DNA from: Rallus limicola
Taxonomy: Eukaryota; Chordata; Aves; Gruiformes; Rallidae
Direction of reading: 5' to 3'
NCBI GenBank assembly: GCA_022605955.1
Contig: JAKCOZ010000041.1
Coordinates: 4,595,001 to 4,659,000, forward strand
DNA: 64,000 nucleotides
This document shows, piece after piece, positions 12,153-24,508 of the stretch; the first letter of the stretch is position 1, and the number at the start of each line of letters is the position of its first letter. Both the position numbers and the translations under genes were made by a program. The notes below the pieces were generated by a model, which ran no database searches, was not told the DNA's origin, and worked only from the letters and a program-made list of their open reading frames with translations.

Positions 12153-12747
12153 CTCCCAAAGAACTGATGTTATGCTTCATGTAATGCTACACACATCAAA
12201 ACTATATCCTGAGTAATTCATTAGAGACAAGTTTTGTGATTAAAGATTGAACACACAAAGGATCCCATGAGCATGTTGGGTGTGCAGCACCCAACTGTAT
12301 TAGCACTGAGATGAACAATCCAAGATGCAGGGAATGTAAGGAAACAAAAACCACAACACCATGCAGAAAGCAAGTTGAATGTAAGGAGGCATCCAAGCCC
12401 TGTGGAAGATGCCTCACCAGCTTTCACAGAAGACAAGAGCAAATCAGCCTGTATCCAGACAACAATCAGGCAAGATTAGAAAGAATCGCATTAGGCAAGA
12501 ATTTCAGGGCACTTTTTTTTCCTCCCCTCTAAGGAACAGTTTTTATACTCTGTATCTGCAGATTAATGTTCCTGATACTTTGTCTTTTTCTTCCCCACGG
12601 ATATCCGCAACTGTTAAAGTAAAAACTGAGCCTTCCTTAACAATTCAAGATGTATGTACAGTGCTTTGGGCTAAATCAAGGGTTGTATTCATCACAGGTT
12701 TTTTAAGATATTAAAAACTAAAATGTGTAAAAAGCAGTCGAACATAC

Positions 12748-12923
12748 CTCATTGATACATTTTTACACATGGAAATACACTGTTCTAGTATTACTCTATT
12801 TCTTGTATTCCCTCTAACTTCACATAATGTCTCATGGCCACTCTTCATGATGATACAGTTAAAAAGACTATCTTCTTCCCACCTTGGGCAAAAATCCAAT
12901 CCAGAGTGAGTCCATGCCTCACA
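12748..12923 (-). CDS. Chain 2, predicted cysteine-rich exon
   Basis: A 176-bp exon: acceptor CTTTCATTGTGTCAG|TGTGAG and donor CAATGAG|GTATGTTC, both good matches. It enters in phase 0, exits in phase 2, and has 58 open codons with six cysteines (CEAWTHSGLDFCPRWEEDS, later TLCEVRG and EQCISMCKN). The cysteines suggest a disulfide-bonded or metal-binding segment, but no known pattern was matched. An alternative acceptor 21 bp upstream (GACTTTTAG|T) would give phase 2 entry. Confidence 0.45.
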
Positions 12924-14324
12924 CTGACACAATGAAAGTTGCTTACTAAAAGTCAGGGTGCTTCTCCACAAATTACATGATTTAAAATGTAGAAACAAAA
13001 ATTAATGCATCATTGAAAATATTAACTCTTATTGCTCAATAAAAGTATGTGTTGCTACATCCCTCTGAAATGAAGTTAGTGTGAGAGAAAGTAGAGTAGG
13101 TCAAGTTGGGAAGGACATGCACTGTTGTGAAATCCCAAATTCACATTGTTAATGATTTTAAAAAAAATAAATCAATAATTAGCATTATTACATCAATCAC
13201 AGCTTAAGCCAAATTCTGCATTTCTCTACATGTATAAAAATTGTGATTTTCTTGTTCTTATATATGTTTCCTGAGCATCCTCTAAGAAGGTGATGTTGAA
13301 AGGTGTGGTTCAAATCAGGTTCCTCTACTTCCTGAGTTTCTTGCAACTTTTGGATCTATGAGGTGCCTGCAGGGCAACCCCTCATACATCAACCTTGCGT
13401 AGGGAAATAAGGACAAAGCAATTAAATCAGCAGAGTAACTATGATTAATCAGCTGAGTGACCATGAAGATGCGTAACTGCACAGAGTTAAGGGTAGGTAT
13501 GTACAAGGTGGTATGTTGAGTCAAAGGTGGGTAGGTAGAAGACTGAGTTTAGCATGTCAAGATTACAGCACCATTTGATTATTATCACTTTTTATAGATA
13601 GACAGATAAGAAAAGGCAATAAAGAAGGTAAAAAGAGATATAAATTGTTAACCCCTTGCTGATTAGTAAAAAACATCATTAAGATTGATGGGGTCACCTA
13701 AGACACTGTTATCAGCTGTGCTAAAGCACATACACATCTGCATGACTTCCATAAAGCCTCTGAAATCACAGGGATGAAGGATGAGACTAGGATGAGTCCC
13801 ATAGGGCTAAATAGGTTCCAAAAGGCCATCAAACTGTGTGAACTATCAATGCAGCAATGGAACAGTAAGAAGAAATGAATTAGTATTACCCATCAAGATG
13901 ATTTCTTCAAACACTCCAAACTGAATTTTCCTTTCTTCCTGATAAGTGCATTATTAAAGTTTATAAATCCTGACTTGCAAAACTAGCCCTCGTTTCCACT
14001 CAAAGCATTCTGCAGCATTGAAGAGTGCTATTGAGAGCTTTCTGAGACATTTCCTTTCTGCCAGGGGCCTTGGAATTCAGTTATTGAAAAGCACATGGGA
14101 AATGTATCGGGTATGTGCTTGTCACTCGGCAAATCCTTGCTCTGTGCAGACATGATTTGGAGATCACCTTTGAAAGCTTATCTAAGTAAGGGATAAGGCA
14201 GCATTCACATTGCTCCCTCTCAAATACAATATGGTCAGTAACAAAGTATGTTAACATGTGATTGACAGAGAGATGTTCCGTTCCCAGAGTTTTAGTTAAG
14301 CCATTTCTACCACTGTTCCCTCTG

Positions 14325-14342
14325 CCCCCCCCCCCCCCCCCC
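14325..14342. repeat. Poly-C homopolymer
   Basis: A run of about 18 C inside the putative intron between two chain 2 exons. It explains the poly-glycine stretch in a minus-strand shadow ORF. Confidence 0.9.
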
Positions 14343-14992
14343 AAGCTATTGTAAATGCATTTATTTCCAGTCACTCAAAGGAGAAAGTCCCAGTGTAAAG
14401 ATGCTTAAGTTCAGCTTTAAATACACATGAATACTAGAGTTGTTACTTCACTAACTGCATAAATCTCTGAAGCAAATTTAACCTGCCACGCAGTATTTTG
14501 AAAGAAGTGAAATGACTTCAACAATTATGATTTAAAACATCATTACAAAATTTTTTTTTAGCAAGTTTGACTCTTAAGAAAGGATTAATTCTTTTCCAGG
14601 AATGCTGTTCAATTAGCACAGGACTGTAAATACACAGAATACACAGCACAGTATACCAAGGGAGGACAAATTAATATTTACTACAACCTCCTAAATATTT
14701 TATGTAGTACAAAGGTCCCCTCACTCAAAACACTCCATTAAAAATCTCAGGGAAATTGTCGCTTCACAGAAAATGTTCACATGTCAAGACACAGACACCA
14801 CCATTTTAAAACGTTGCCGTGACAACCAGTAGCAACTTAGGGTAGTGCAACGTGTAACTGTGATACAATGCTTAGTGCCCTGCTCATCTACTAAAAAAAA
14901 ATTCTTCACAAAACGAAATCCTTGAAGTCTGACAATAATTCTAACCAAAACCCTCAGACTAAAGCTTAAGAAAGCCAGAAATCCCCACATAC

Positions 14993-15070
14993 TGACCCGC
15001 TGCCTCCATCCATGCTGCTTTGCAGGCAGACAGTGCATGATTTACCAGTCAGTAAACTGGATCTGGATTT
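14993..15070 (-). CDS. Chain 2, possible upstream exon
   Basis: A 78-bp open stretch with acceptor CTTCTGCTAACAACTCCAG|AAA and donor GGGTCA|GTATGTGG, phase 0 at both ends, so it can join the exon at 12748-12923 without a frame change. It encodes 26 residues including two nearby cysteines (KSCTVCLQSS) and a glycine/serine end. It fits the cysteine-rich character of the next exon, but a phase 0-0 stretch of this size can occur by chance. Treat as tentative. Confidence 0.3.
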
Positions 15071-18000
15071 CTGGAGTTGTTAGCAGAAGCCCACTTTGTA
15101 ATCTCTAGCTAGCTTTAATTAACATCATAATTACAGAACATGCATACTTAATTAATTCCATTTCAGCCATGTATTTTTCTTTTTTTTTTTTCCCCCAAAA
15201 TGTGCAATCTCAGTTCAGATTCTACTCTCAGATTCCAGCAGGCACCCTCACTCTCCCAGTCTGAATCCACATGTGTCTCTAAACATCAGTGAACATACTC
15301 AGAACCAGCACACGAATCTGTAACCGGGTAACTCGCTTGAGAATGTTTTCACTATGGAAAATAAAATAATGTTAAGCTTAGAATCTGTGTCCTTCTGGGC
15401 AAAAAATATAGCAAAAAAAGTTCCAATTACAATTGTACTGTTCTTTACAATATGGGGAAACCGAACAACACCGTTTAAATGTTTAGGATTATCTTAACAT
15501 CTTTATCAATTCTGTTTACTAGCCATATAAATGCATACCTTCTAGAAAAATCCTGGTGGCACAAATTGTAAATTTCAGCTGAGCATTGCTTCACTGTTCA
15601 GAAACAGTTATTCTGATTATTTTTTCGCCAGAGAAAGCATAGCAATATATTACTTTGCACAAAGCTGCTTCTGTAGACTTCTTATACATAATTTCAAGGG
15701 GAGGGTTGAGGAGTTTCTTTTAAAAAAACAACTGATTTATGGAGATGTCCTCCAAATAACTTATGATAAGTCATCCTATCGGTTACCATTTTCAAGAAGG
15801 TAAGTGAATAAGGTGAAAATCTTTAAACCTTAAAGCAAATGCTGTAGAGAGTACAAACTTCCCTTTTAAACCAGCATCCTTTACATATGGCATGATTTTT
15901 TTGTCTATTGTCAAGACACATCTCATTATTTTAAACAAATTACTGTCAGATTCCTTAAATGACAGAACAGGAAAACCTTTAAATGCTCAATGAATCCTGA
16001 ATTATTAAAGTTAAAAGGGTACTTCGGTATATTTATTATCATATTGAAGGAAACCATCACCATCGATGTCTGGATTAAGCTCTTATCTTTTTGAATGGCC
16101 CCTTCAACACTGAGGTAAACTTAAAGATGCATTGCCACAACCCCCGCCGAAATTAGTGGGGTTTAGTTGGGGTTTTTTTGGGGAGTGGGGGGGTTTGCTA
16201 GTTTTTGATGTCTAATTTCACTCTGCAGAACATCTTTTTTGAATAAAAGAATGAGAAAGTCTTTCAGTGAAAGATGTAACATATTAGATTCAAAAACCCT
16301 ATTGTTTCTTATTTAAATATTTTGGTCTAGAATTATTTTCCAGTCCCTGTAATTCAGTTATTCTGGCTTAAAGTACTAGAAAAATAAATATACTGAGAGT
16401 GTGGAATGATAGTAGACCTATGTACCTAATGTTTAAATAACTCTCTTATAAACCCCATGGCAAAGAACTAATTCTTCTGGTGCTGTTTCTATGTTACCCT
16501 GCTGATACTAAACCTCGTATTTCCTTGAAAGCTTAATCAGCTAACTAATGCCTTGCCCTCTGCAGTCACCTCGTCCATCTTCCAATGTGGCTGAAGTCTG
16601 CTTTCATTATAGCTTGTTTCTTACGATGTGGATAGCCCTATGTTTATATGCTATTGCATTAAATAAACAGTAAATGATACATTAAACCATCTCAGCATAT
16701 TTTCTGCTCCTTTGCCGCACACACTCAAGTTCTATGGAGTGACAGTTCCTTCAATGCTTTTTTGCACCTTTATGGCAGCACAAAATTCTTTTAAGAGTCG
16801 CAAAATAAAAGCAATAGCCAAGGCAGGAGCCTCCATGTTTCTCTGAAGTTCTCTTAGACACTGAGACATGGCTGTAAGGATTCAGCCAATTTTGTGCCAT
16901 CATTCCATCATGAAAGGTGGTCTTCGTGGCTGTGCAGCAAACCAGACCAGGCACTACAGCCCATATCCCCATGAATAAAACCACAGCCTCACCAGAGCTC
17001 GTAGCTACATTCTGTCTGCCTGTCCAAGGAGCTGCTGCCATCTGCCATCTCTAGAAGGGTGCCAGGGCCCACGAGGCACTCCTGCTGGCTTTGGCCAAAA
17101 TCTTGACATGTTGCACGTGAAGAGTTAAGCAACATACATGGATCTTTGGTCTGCTGAACTTTACTTTTACTGTATTGCTGCAATCCATCTGATGTCCCTC
17201 TTGCTAACAAACTGTACAAAGAACTGAAGGGGGGGGTGGTGGTTTAGTTTTATATGAAACTACTACACAGCAACTTCTATTTGAACCAGATTGTAAGTTT
17301 CAGCTTATTTTTCTGGTGTGCTCCAGGTTATTAAACACTGGCTTTCAGGGCTCGTCAACAAAACAATCCTCTAGAGAAATATATAGGAAGGGGGTTGGGT
17401 TTGGAAAGATCTATCAGGTCTACTAATTTGCCTGTGAGTGCATATGCACCAGGAAGCCAAAACACTATTCAGAACCTGAAGAACTATGCTGTGAACACAA
17501 ACACCCTATGAAACAATGTATTTACAGGGAGAAGCAGGGGAAACCACAAAAGAAACAAACAAAAGCCCTTAAAATGTAATTTTGCCATTTATTTACATCT
17601 TCTCTAACTTTGCACCACAGTAACACCACTGGAATTGTCTTTCAGCAGAGACACTAGGAAAAGTAGCGTAATCTCCAGTGGAAAGTCCACCAGGAGTTTA
17701 TGGCCTTCAGATTTTCATTACCTTTCTCTCAACTGCTACATCCCCTAAACTTCTGCAGTGGGAGTCACAAACAGACTACAGTGACAGCAGAGGTTCTCCA
17801 TGTGACATTCTGTAAAGTCTCTTTAGTGGTGAAAGAAGCCAGGATTGAAGAGAGAGGGAAGGGCTGCCTTTTTCACACTACTAACAACATATATTTTATG
17901 GATAGTAAGGCATTTAGAGTTAGAAGGCTGTAAGAATCCCCCTCTTTGGCAGCTACACATTCTTTCCGATGAGAAAGATGAGGCATCAGAAAATCTGCCT

Positions 18001-18966
18001 GGTAAATCATGCAGTGTTTCCAAATAAGCTCTTCCCTCCCATGGATTTTTTTCGGCAGGAGATGATGATCAGGCCATATGTTACTATGACAGATTTGGTA
18101 TTTCATAACTGAAACACATATAGCTCCTACTTCAATATTTCTTCGAAATAGGGCAATTTTTAATAAAAAAACAAAAACTACTTTACAGCCTACATCCTAC
18201 CAAAATAACGATTGAGGCACTGTACCCAAAAGCAGCTCTATATTCAATTACCTTTGTAAATACATGCCCTTTTATTTTTTTAGGTTTTAAAAGACATCTA
18301 AATACTGCATTTAATATTAAGCATGTGCCCTACTGAAGGGAACACAAACTGTAATGATATGCCTTGCTTAAAAGCAAATCTAATCTACTTGCTTATTAAA
18401 TTTAAATGTGTTTAAGGCTGATATGGTTTGAAAATGATATGTAAAATAACAGCTTCCATGGCTATAAATGTCAAGTCTAAAAATTATATGCAATATAACA
18501 TACAAAATAAATGCTGTTTCATCTTTACATTTCAGTGTGATCAATTCATTAAATGAGGTATTACAAGCTATGAGAAAATTTTACAACTCCTGAGACATAA
18601 TTCGTCACAGTGTATTACAATGCAGCAAGGAAATACTTTAGAGGCTTTGTCATCAATGGATTAAAATTCTTATTAGAAAGAAGGTGGAGGAAAGTAGCTT
18701 TCTGATGTACCATGACCAAAATTACTCATCACAGCATATATTAAACACTTATGTGATCCTTTTTCATGACACAGTCTCTGTACCAAATGCCTTCCCACCC
18801 CCCCCTCCCCTTTAGAAATAAAATAGAAAAAAGATAGGGAATATATTTCATGGGCCAAGATGTAAGGTAAAGAATCTTTCAGGAACCAAAGCTATGCCAT
18901 GACACCATCCCAAATATTCTTCAGTGGTCTGGGGCTTGGCTTGTTTTTCTTTTTCCTTTTTAACTG
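15071..18966. other. Non-coding DNA with G-rich and C-rich runs
   Basis: G-rich tracts lie at about 16,155-16,195 and 17,229-17,245, a T/C run at about 15,179-15,196, and a C-rich run near 18,797-18,810. Overlapping ORFs at 16,751-17,219 and 17,700-18,106 lack convincing signals on either strand. No repeat family was recognised. Confidence 0.4.
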
Positions 18967-19281
18967 CTATCTAGGGATGGTCTTTTCCACTTGCTGTGTT
19001 TTCCAGAAATAACATATGACAACATGTTTTATACCACTAGTTAGAAGGAAGCTAAGAGCCATAATGCCAAGAATTACAGTATGTGTATCCCTCCAAGTCC
19101 TCACCAAAAGGCCTCTGAAGATTTCATACACAGTGTGACAGAATTCTACTGCCTGGAAAGCTGGAAAACCGATCTGTATCCTGAATCCATGCAACTCGCT
19201 ATTCCAGAAAATATTCACAAAGGCTAACTTCAGCCTGGGGAAGCTGCTCGCTTCAGCCCTCTCGAAAATCAGTCGAGACAC
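18967..19281 (-). CDS. Unassigned 104-codon ORF with C-terminal membrane-like segment
   Basis: The minus strand is open from about 19,281 to a TAG at 18,967. The last 40 codons read as a hydrophobic helix (ILGIMALSFLLTSGIKHVV) followed by CYFW and a short polar tail KTQQVEKTIPR, the shape of a type I membrane protein C-terminus. Upstream are pyrimidine-rich acceptor-like sites (CTTCCCCAG|GC and GCTTTCCAG|GC) and an internal donor-like GTGAGG, which would instead make a 48-bp internal exon. A few CpG occur at the 5' side. No family was recognised. It could be a last exon, an internal exon, an old retrocopy, or chance. Confidence 0.25.
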   Translation of the reverse strand: MSRLIFERAEASSFPRLKLAFVNIFWNSELHGFRIQIGFPAFQAVEFCHTVYEIFRGLLVRTWRDTHTVILGIMALSFLLTSGIKHVVICYFWKTQQVEKTIPR

Positions 19282-21117
19282 ACAAAGAAGATCCTACAGC
19301 ACATGACTCAGACCATCTGAATTACACCCTTACTCTGAATTGCCTCCTGAAGGCACATCTCTCTCATTTACTGATTTCAGAGGGAGTGTCAGGACTCTGT
19401 TTTATGAGCACTACCCACTCTTTTATTCAACATTCATCTTTCCAATAGGTCTGTTTCCAAGTAAGAGACCACTAGCAGATGCTCTGACAGCAACATTTTA
19501 GCTACTAGTCCACCAAGTTAATTTTCTCCACCTGGTTAAATTTTGAAGTTACAAAATTGTCATGATCTTGGACTTCATGGAAAAATCTTGTTTCAGCTGA
19601 AGGAAATACTTGCTATGAATAAGCTTTATGTTGATGGCTTTGAATTATTTCATCCATGCTTTTATACACACTTTCTACTCAAGTGCAAAAAAGTCATGAC
19701 TGCAAAAGTATAACTGAGACTTAAAGTTTATTCAGACTTTGCTATTTATAATCAAACCATGCTTCAAATAACATCCTGGTTATGAACATTCAGGTTTAGG
19801 GACTTCTAATAAGGCAGCAAGACAACAGCAATTTTCTTGCATAAACCAGTACAGCAGCTAAAAAGCTACATGTTACTTCCTTCATCATTTCTTTACAAAA
19901 TAATAACATTCATGGCTACGCCAAAAATTATGTTACATTAAAATCCTATTAGTATTTCAGATATATGCCTACCTGTTGCCTTATCACTTTTCAAATCTGC
20001 CAAACATTTAATACATTTGTCTTTCTTTGACATATAATTTTGATATCAAGTAACAGAAAAATACACATCACCCCAGATGTTCTCAAGGTGCAGTAAAATG
20101 TGGTAATACTTTCACAGGCCAGTATTTAGCCATGAATTTCTGCTCCCAGAAAACCATCCATATTACCAGGGGAATTATTAGGTGGCTGTATCTTTCCAGG
20201 CACTCTGAGCAAGATAACCCTAATCTAGTCTTATCGCTTGCACACAAAAGCATTGGATCCAATAGGCTCCCATGTAATCCATCTCTGTCAACTGCATTAA
20301 GGAAATTACCTGTCAGAAATATCATGGCCAAGATTCTGTGATTAAATGCAAACTTAGAAAATGCTCAAGGGTATAGTAAAAAAAAAAACTGCACAAAATT
20401 GCTTTCCATTTAGTTTTCCTTATGTTAACGTGTCCACAAGCATTTGAACACCACAAAGAATCAAGTAATTTATCAACCAAGTATTGCATTGCCACAGGAA
20501 ACAAACAAGATTTTTTTTAATTTGTCATAATTCCATGAAGTTGTCTTCCGTTATTAAGACCATCACACTTTAAAAATAATTAAAGCCAAATAAACTTACA
20601 AGCCTAATGCAAACATTTTTTTCCTTTTTAGTGCTGTCACTGTGAAATTTACCATTTAAAGATTTCTTATAACAAGTTTGCATGACTAACAGCACAGTCC
20701 TACACCTCAGGTCCATCAACAACTTAGATCTTTTCCTCAGGCATTTGTGTTCACTTCTACAAAATTGACAGAGCAATCATACATGTGTGATTTGAACATA
20801 AATGCATCATTAACTGTGAAAATCCTGGCTGAGTGTCAAAGAAGGGAACATAAAAGTAAAAAACCCAGCTTGATTTACATTTCTAAGCTCAACCGTTTTG
20901 AGGATATCTACTCTATAGTACTCAATAAAATATACTCTATAAATGGAATACGCTAGCTATAGCATATAAAAGGTATACTGTGGAATACCCTGTAAAGTGT
21001 TCCTCTATTCTGAAATATCCAAGGTACTCTACAGAAATCAAAAGGGAAAAAATTACGTTATTATATAGTAGTAATTAATATACCAATACAAGAGAGACAT
21101 ACACAAGACAAGGAGCC
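19282..21117. other. No recognised feature
   Basis: AT-rich, apparently unique sequence. Short ORFs on both strands overlap each other and show no domain or exon signals that could be defended. Confidence 0.4.
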
Positions 21118-21336
21118 ACAAAGAAGACCTGGAGGTTCTGTCTCAACATCAGGAAACAATTCTTCACCATGAGGGTGACAGCACTGCTTGGGGAGTCTCC
21201 ATCTTTAGAGATATTCAAAAGCCATCTGGATGTGGTCCTAAGGAACTGTCACTAGGTGTGCCTGCTTGAGCAGCAGGTTGGACCAGGTGACTACCAGAGG
21301 TCCTTTCCAACCACAGACATTTTTTAATTCTATGAA
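21118..21336 (+). mobile_element. CR1 LINE 3' end fragment
   Basis: The plus strand gives the CR1 3' UTR in sense: CTCAACATCAGGAAACAATTCTTCACCATGAGGGTGAC, then the GCCATCTGGATGTGG block, GGTCCTTTCCAACC, and the tail ATTCTATGAA at about 21,327-21,336. It is 5'-truncated. It ends directly against an antisense CR1 ORF2 piece. Confidence 0.85.
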
Positions 21337-21745
21337 CCCACTTTTCCAACTTGAAGTCCCTCCAAAGCACAGCCCGATATTCCACTACACATACTGGTTC
21401 CACTGGTTTGGTATCATCCGCAAACTTCCAGACAGTGCACTGACACCATTCTCCATGTTATTATTAAGTAACAATGGCCCTGGTATCAAACCCTGAGGCA
21501 CACAACCACTAATGAACCATTGTATGAACTCTGAACAAGTATCACAGCCCTTTAAATTTGGCAGTCAAGCCAGGTTTTCAGTTGACTTACCTATCCACTC
21601 ATCCATTCCATATCTCACCAACGTGGCTGTTATGAACACTAGGTTAGAAGGTGTTAAAAGGCCTAATAAAATCAAGGCACTGAACATCCACAACTCTTCC
21701 ATTCCCTTCATAAGACAGCCTGGTTGGCTTTTTTGGGCTACTGTT
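21337..21745 (-). mobile_element. Degenerate CR1 ORF2 (reverse transcriptase) fragment
   Basis: Read on the minus strand, the sequence gives recognisable CR1 reverse-transcriptase blocks in several frames. KFADDTK is at 21407-21427, the catalytic FADD box. Upstream of it comes a degraded SGVPQGSVLGP-type block (here SGCVPQG), and downstream LWRDFKLEKWVHR, matching the CR1 IQRDLDRLEKWADR stretch. Stops and frame shifts show it is dead. It lies antisense to the CR1 3' end beside it, so two insertions are needed. Confidence 0.8.
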
Positions 21746-24311
21746 CAAGAATGATGTATTTTAATTAAAAAATTAACACCTTTAAGGCAGTGAGAATATT
21801 CAACATACGTATTTAAGATTACTGGAATTCTAACTCCAAAATTGAAATCTAAATCATACAATGAAAACATTTCCAGCAGTGACAAGTTGGTGGGAATCCA
21901 TTCTCCATCAGATAAGTAAATGGCAGTCAATATCACAGACATCATGTTTAGTGCTCTCACTGCAATCCAGCACATACTCTAATCACTGATAGATAAAGAA
22001 AAAAAAAGACTGTCTAAACCTATTGCATCATTACAGATATCTGCTCACGAAGTATCCTGAAAGATTGTTCATACTGAGCAACTATTTAAGAAGTGGAGTT
22101 TTTTCTAAGTGGTGGTACCTGTTCAGCTGGATGGAAGTTTCCAAACAGAAGGTCCTAAGCGCAGGTACCAAAATTAAAGAGGACAAACAAAAGAAGGAAG
22201 CAAAAGGAGAAAAGAGAAAATATTCAAAGTTCAAGAACCTCTCCTTGTAAATATGGAAGTTGACTTCCTCCTTCAGAAGAAATTTCACTGAAAAATTATT
22301 GAATCTACTTTGCAACAAGTGATTCACCTACATCCAGCCAGGTGTAACGGAGATAACAGTGAGCATGGCAGAGTTCGTTCATTAAGACTCCCTAAATTGC
22401 ACTAAGTATGTGATGAGTATTTGTAGTGAAGCTGAAGATTTCTCTTTGATATTGTGGTTACATACATACTCATCTGTCTCTGTACTGCCAAAATTTTGAA
22501 ATTACACAATAGCAGGCCTCATACATGATAAGTTTGGCTCAGTGAATGTAAATTTACTTAATTATGGAAGGGTACAGAAGTGATAGACTAGCAGCCTCAA
22601 AAACTAGCATTAACATGCTGATTATAATACAGATATCTCCTGATTAAGACGAATGTCTGAAACTCTACAAATGCAATCTGGGATGTTCTCTGTCAACTAT
22701 TTTCACTTAAGGCACCATAAAGTATCAGATTTACAAGATGAGGATTGAGGAAAGAGTTATATCATTTTAATGTGAAGCATTATAATTAGAGAGATTTGTT
22801 TCCAGGACAGATAACAAATGAAACGTACAAAATGGATGTCCTTTTTCTCATCTTTGTCCAGGGTCAACCTGAAGTTCTACCCACGTTCTCAAAATAGCAG
22901 AACTACAGTTGCTTCCACTAAACCAGGCAGACACTGGAACAGCCAGCTTACAAGCAGAAGACTGCAAGAAACATCTTATCTTTGTCAAGGTAGGACTAAA
23001 AAGTCAACTACAGAGCATGAACTTCTGAACAACAAATGAAAGAAAACCAATTATACATTTGCTTGGCTAGAAGACCTATCATGGAATTTACAGTTAAAAG
23101 AACTAATAGTAAGACTCAGACTGAACACAAAAATTCTTTTAAAAGTGTTTTGACAACCTCATTTGCTGTTTTTATACAGTGGTCATTGAACAAATGCAGC
23201 TGATTAAGTCAGGGAATCATTGTTTTCACACAGCATTTACAGCTCAGAATACATCAGCAGAAGCCAAAATCACATGCAAAACAATTTTGAACCTTGCACA
23301 TTAATTATGTATCAGATGAAAGAAATAGTCGTAAAAAATAAAAGCAGACCTATGCTCCATGTGGCACTTTTATTTGTTAGTTTATCACCCACCATATGTG
23401 CTGCCAAGGAAAATTATAATAGGCTAGCACTACTAACTACAAAAGAAGACAATGAATTATTATTTATAGTCCTATTAACCAAGTTAGTAAACTCAACATA
23501 ACTGGATCATGATCATAGAGAACAGAGCTCCATGTTCAACAAGCATTCTGTACAGAATGGAAAGGACAGAAATACACCCGTACTTTTAAAGCAGGGACAA
23601 AATACAGTATGACAAAATTAATCCTAAAAGCACATATTGACTAACGGAGAATATACCCAAAGTGAGCTGGATAACAATCATTTCCTCTCAGGCCATTTGT
23701 ATAAACTACGATTCTTTCTTGAAATACCTCTCAGATTAATAAATTCCCCATTGTTTCCCTTTTATTGGAAAACCAATTCCATTAAACATCCTTCAGCAAC
23801 AGAATGTATATTTGCAAAAGAACACAAAGGCTTTTATCAAATACCTTAAATTCTGGAATGCAGGATGGAAGCACACTGTCATCTCTGTTCTAGGTATAGT
23901 ACTGATTCCATAAGAGTAAACTAATAAAAATCTTCATGCTTTTGCAGAGTTAGATTATTTTAAAATAAATTCTTTAAGAAAAGAGGCTGGCAAAAAGGCT
24001 CACACAGATGTCATTCAAGGGGTATTCTGCCTAGCAATCTATGCCCAGTTACTCTGTACTCTGGTACACCCTTCTGTCTTCTGGATGAAGAACAGTACAT
24101 GTTCTGGTCTACCATCATCTACCAGTGTAATTTTCTTTGGGTTATTGCATTTATTTCTACTTTAGACATGTGGTGTACGGACTTTCATACATACATCAGG
24201 TAATCTGTGTGCTAAAACAGTTCTTCACACAACAGGGTCTTATTAAAAAGACTAATGAGCCAGTACAGTAACAATCACTATTATCACCAGTTATCATCAT
24301 CACCACCTATT
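21746..24311. other. No recognised feature
   Basis: AT-rich sequence with short overlapping ORFs and no recognised repeats or exons. Confidence 0.4.
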
Positions 24312-24508
24312 ATCATAGAATGCTTTGGAGTGGAAGGGACCTCAAAGACCATCTAGTTCCAACCTGCTCTGTCATGGGCAAGGACACATTCACTAGATCA
24401 GGTTCCCCAAAGCCTCATCCAAACTGTCCTTGAACACTTTCAAGGATGTGGCTTCCACAACCTCTCTGAGCAACCTGTGCCAGTGCCTCACCAGGCAGGA
24501 AGATGTAT
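24312..24508 (-). mobile_element. CR1 LINE 3' end fragment
   Basis: Complement of a CR1 3' end: ATCATAGAATGCTTTGGAGTGGAAGGGACCTCAAAGACCATCTAGTTCCAACC, then the blocks CTGTCCTTGAACACTTTCAAGGATG and CACAACCTCTCTGAGCAACCTGTGCCAGTGCC. 5'-truncated and non-coding. Confidence 0.9.

Noticed and set aside
15539..15580. Minus-strand exon candidate upstream of the 15.0-kb exon
   Set aside because: Exit phase 1 does not match phase 0 entry of the next candidate.
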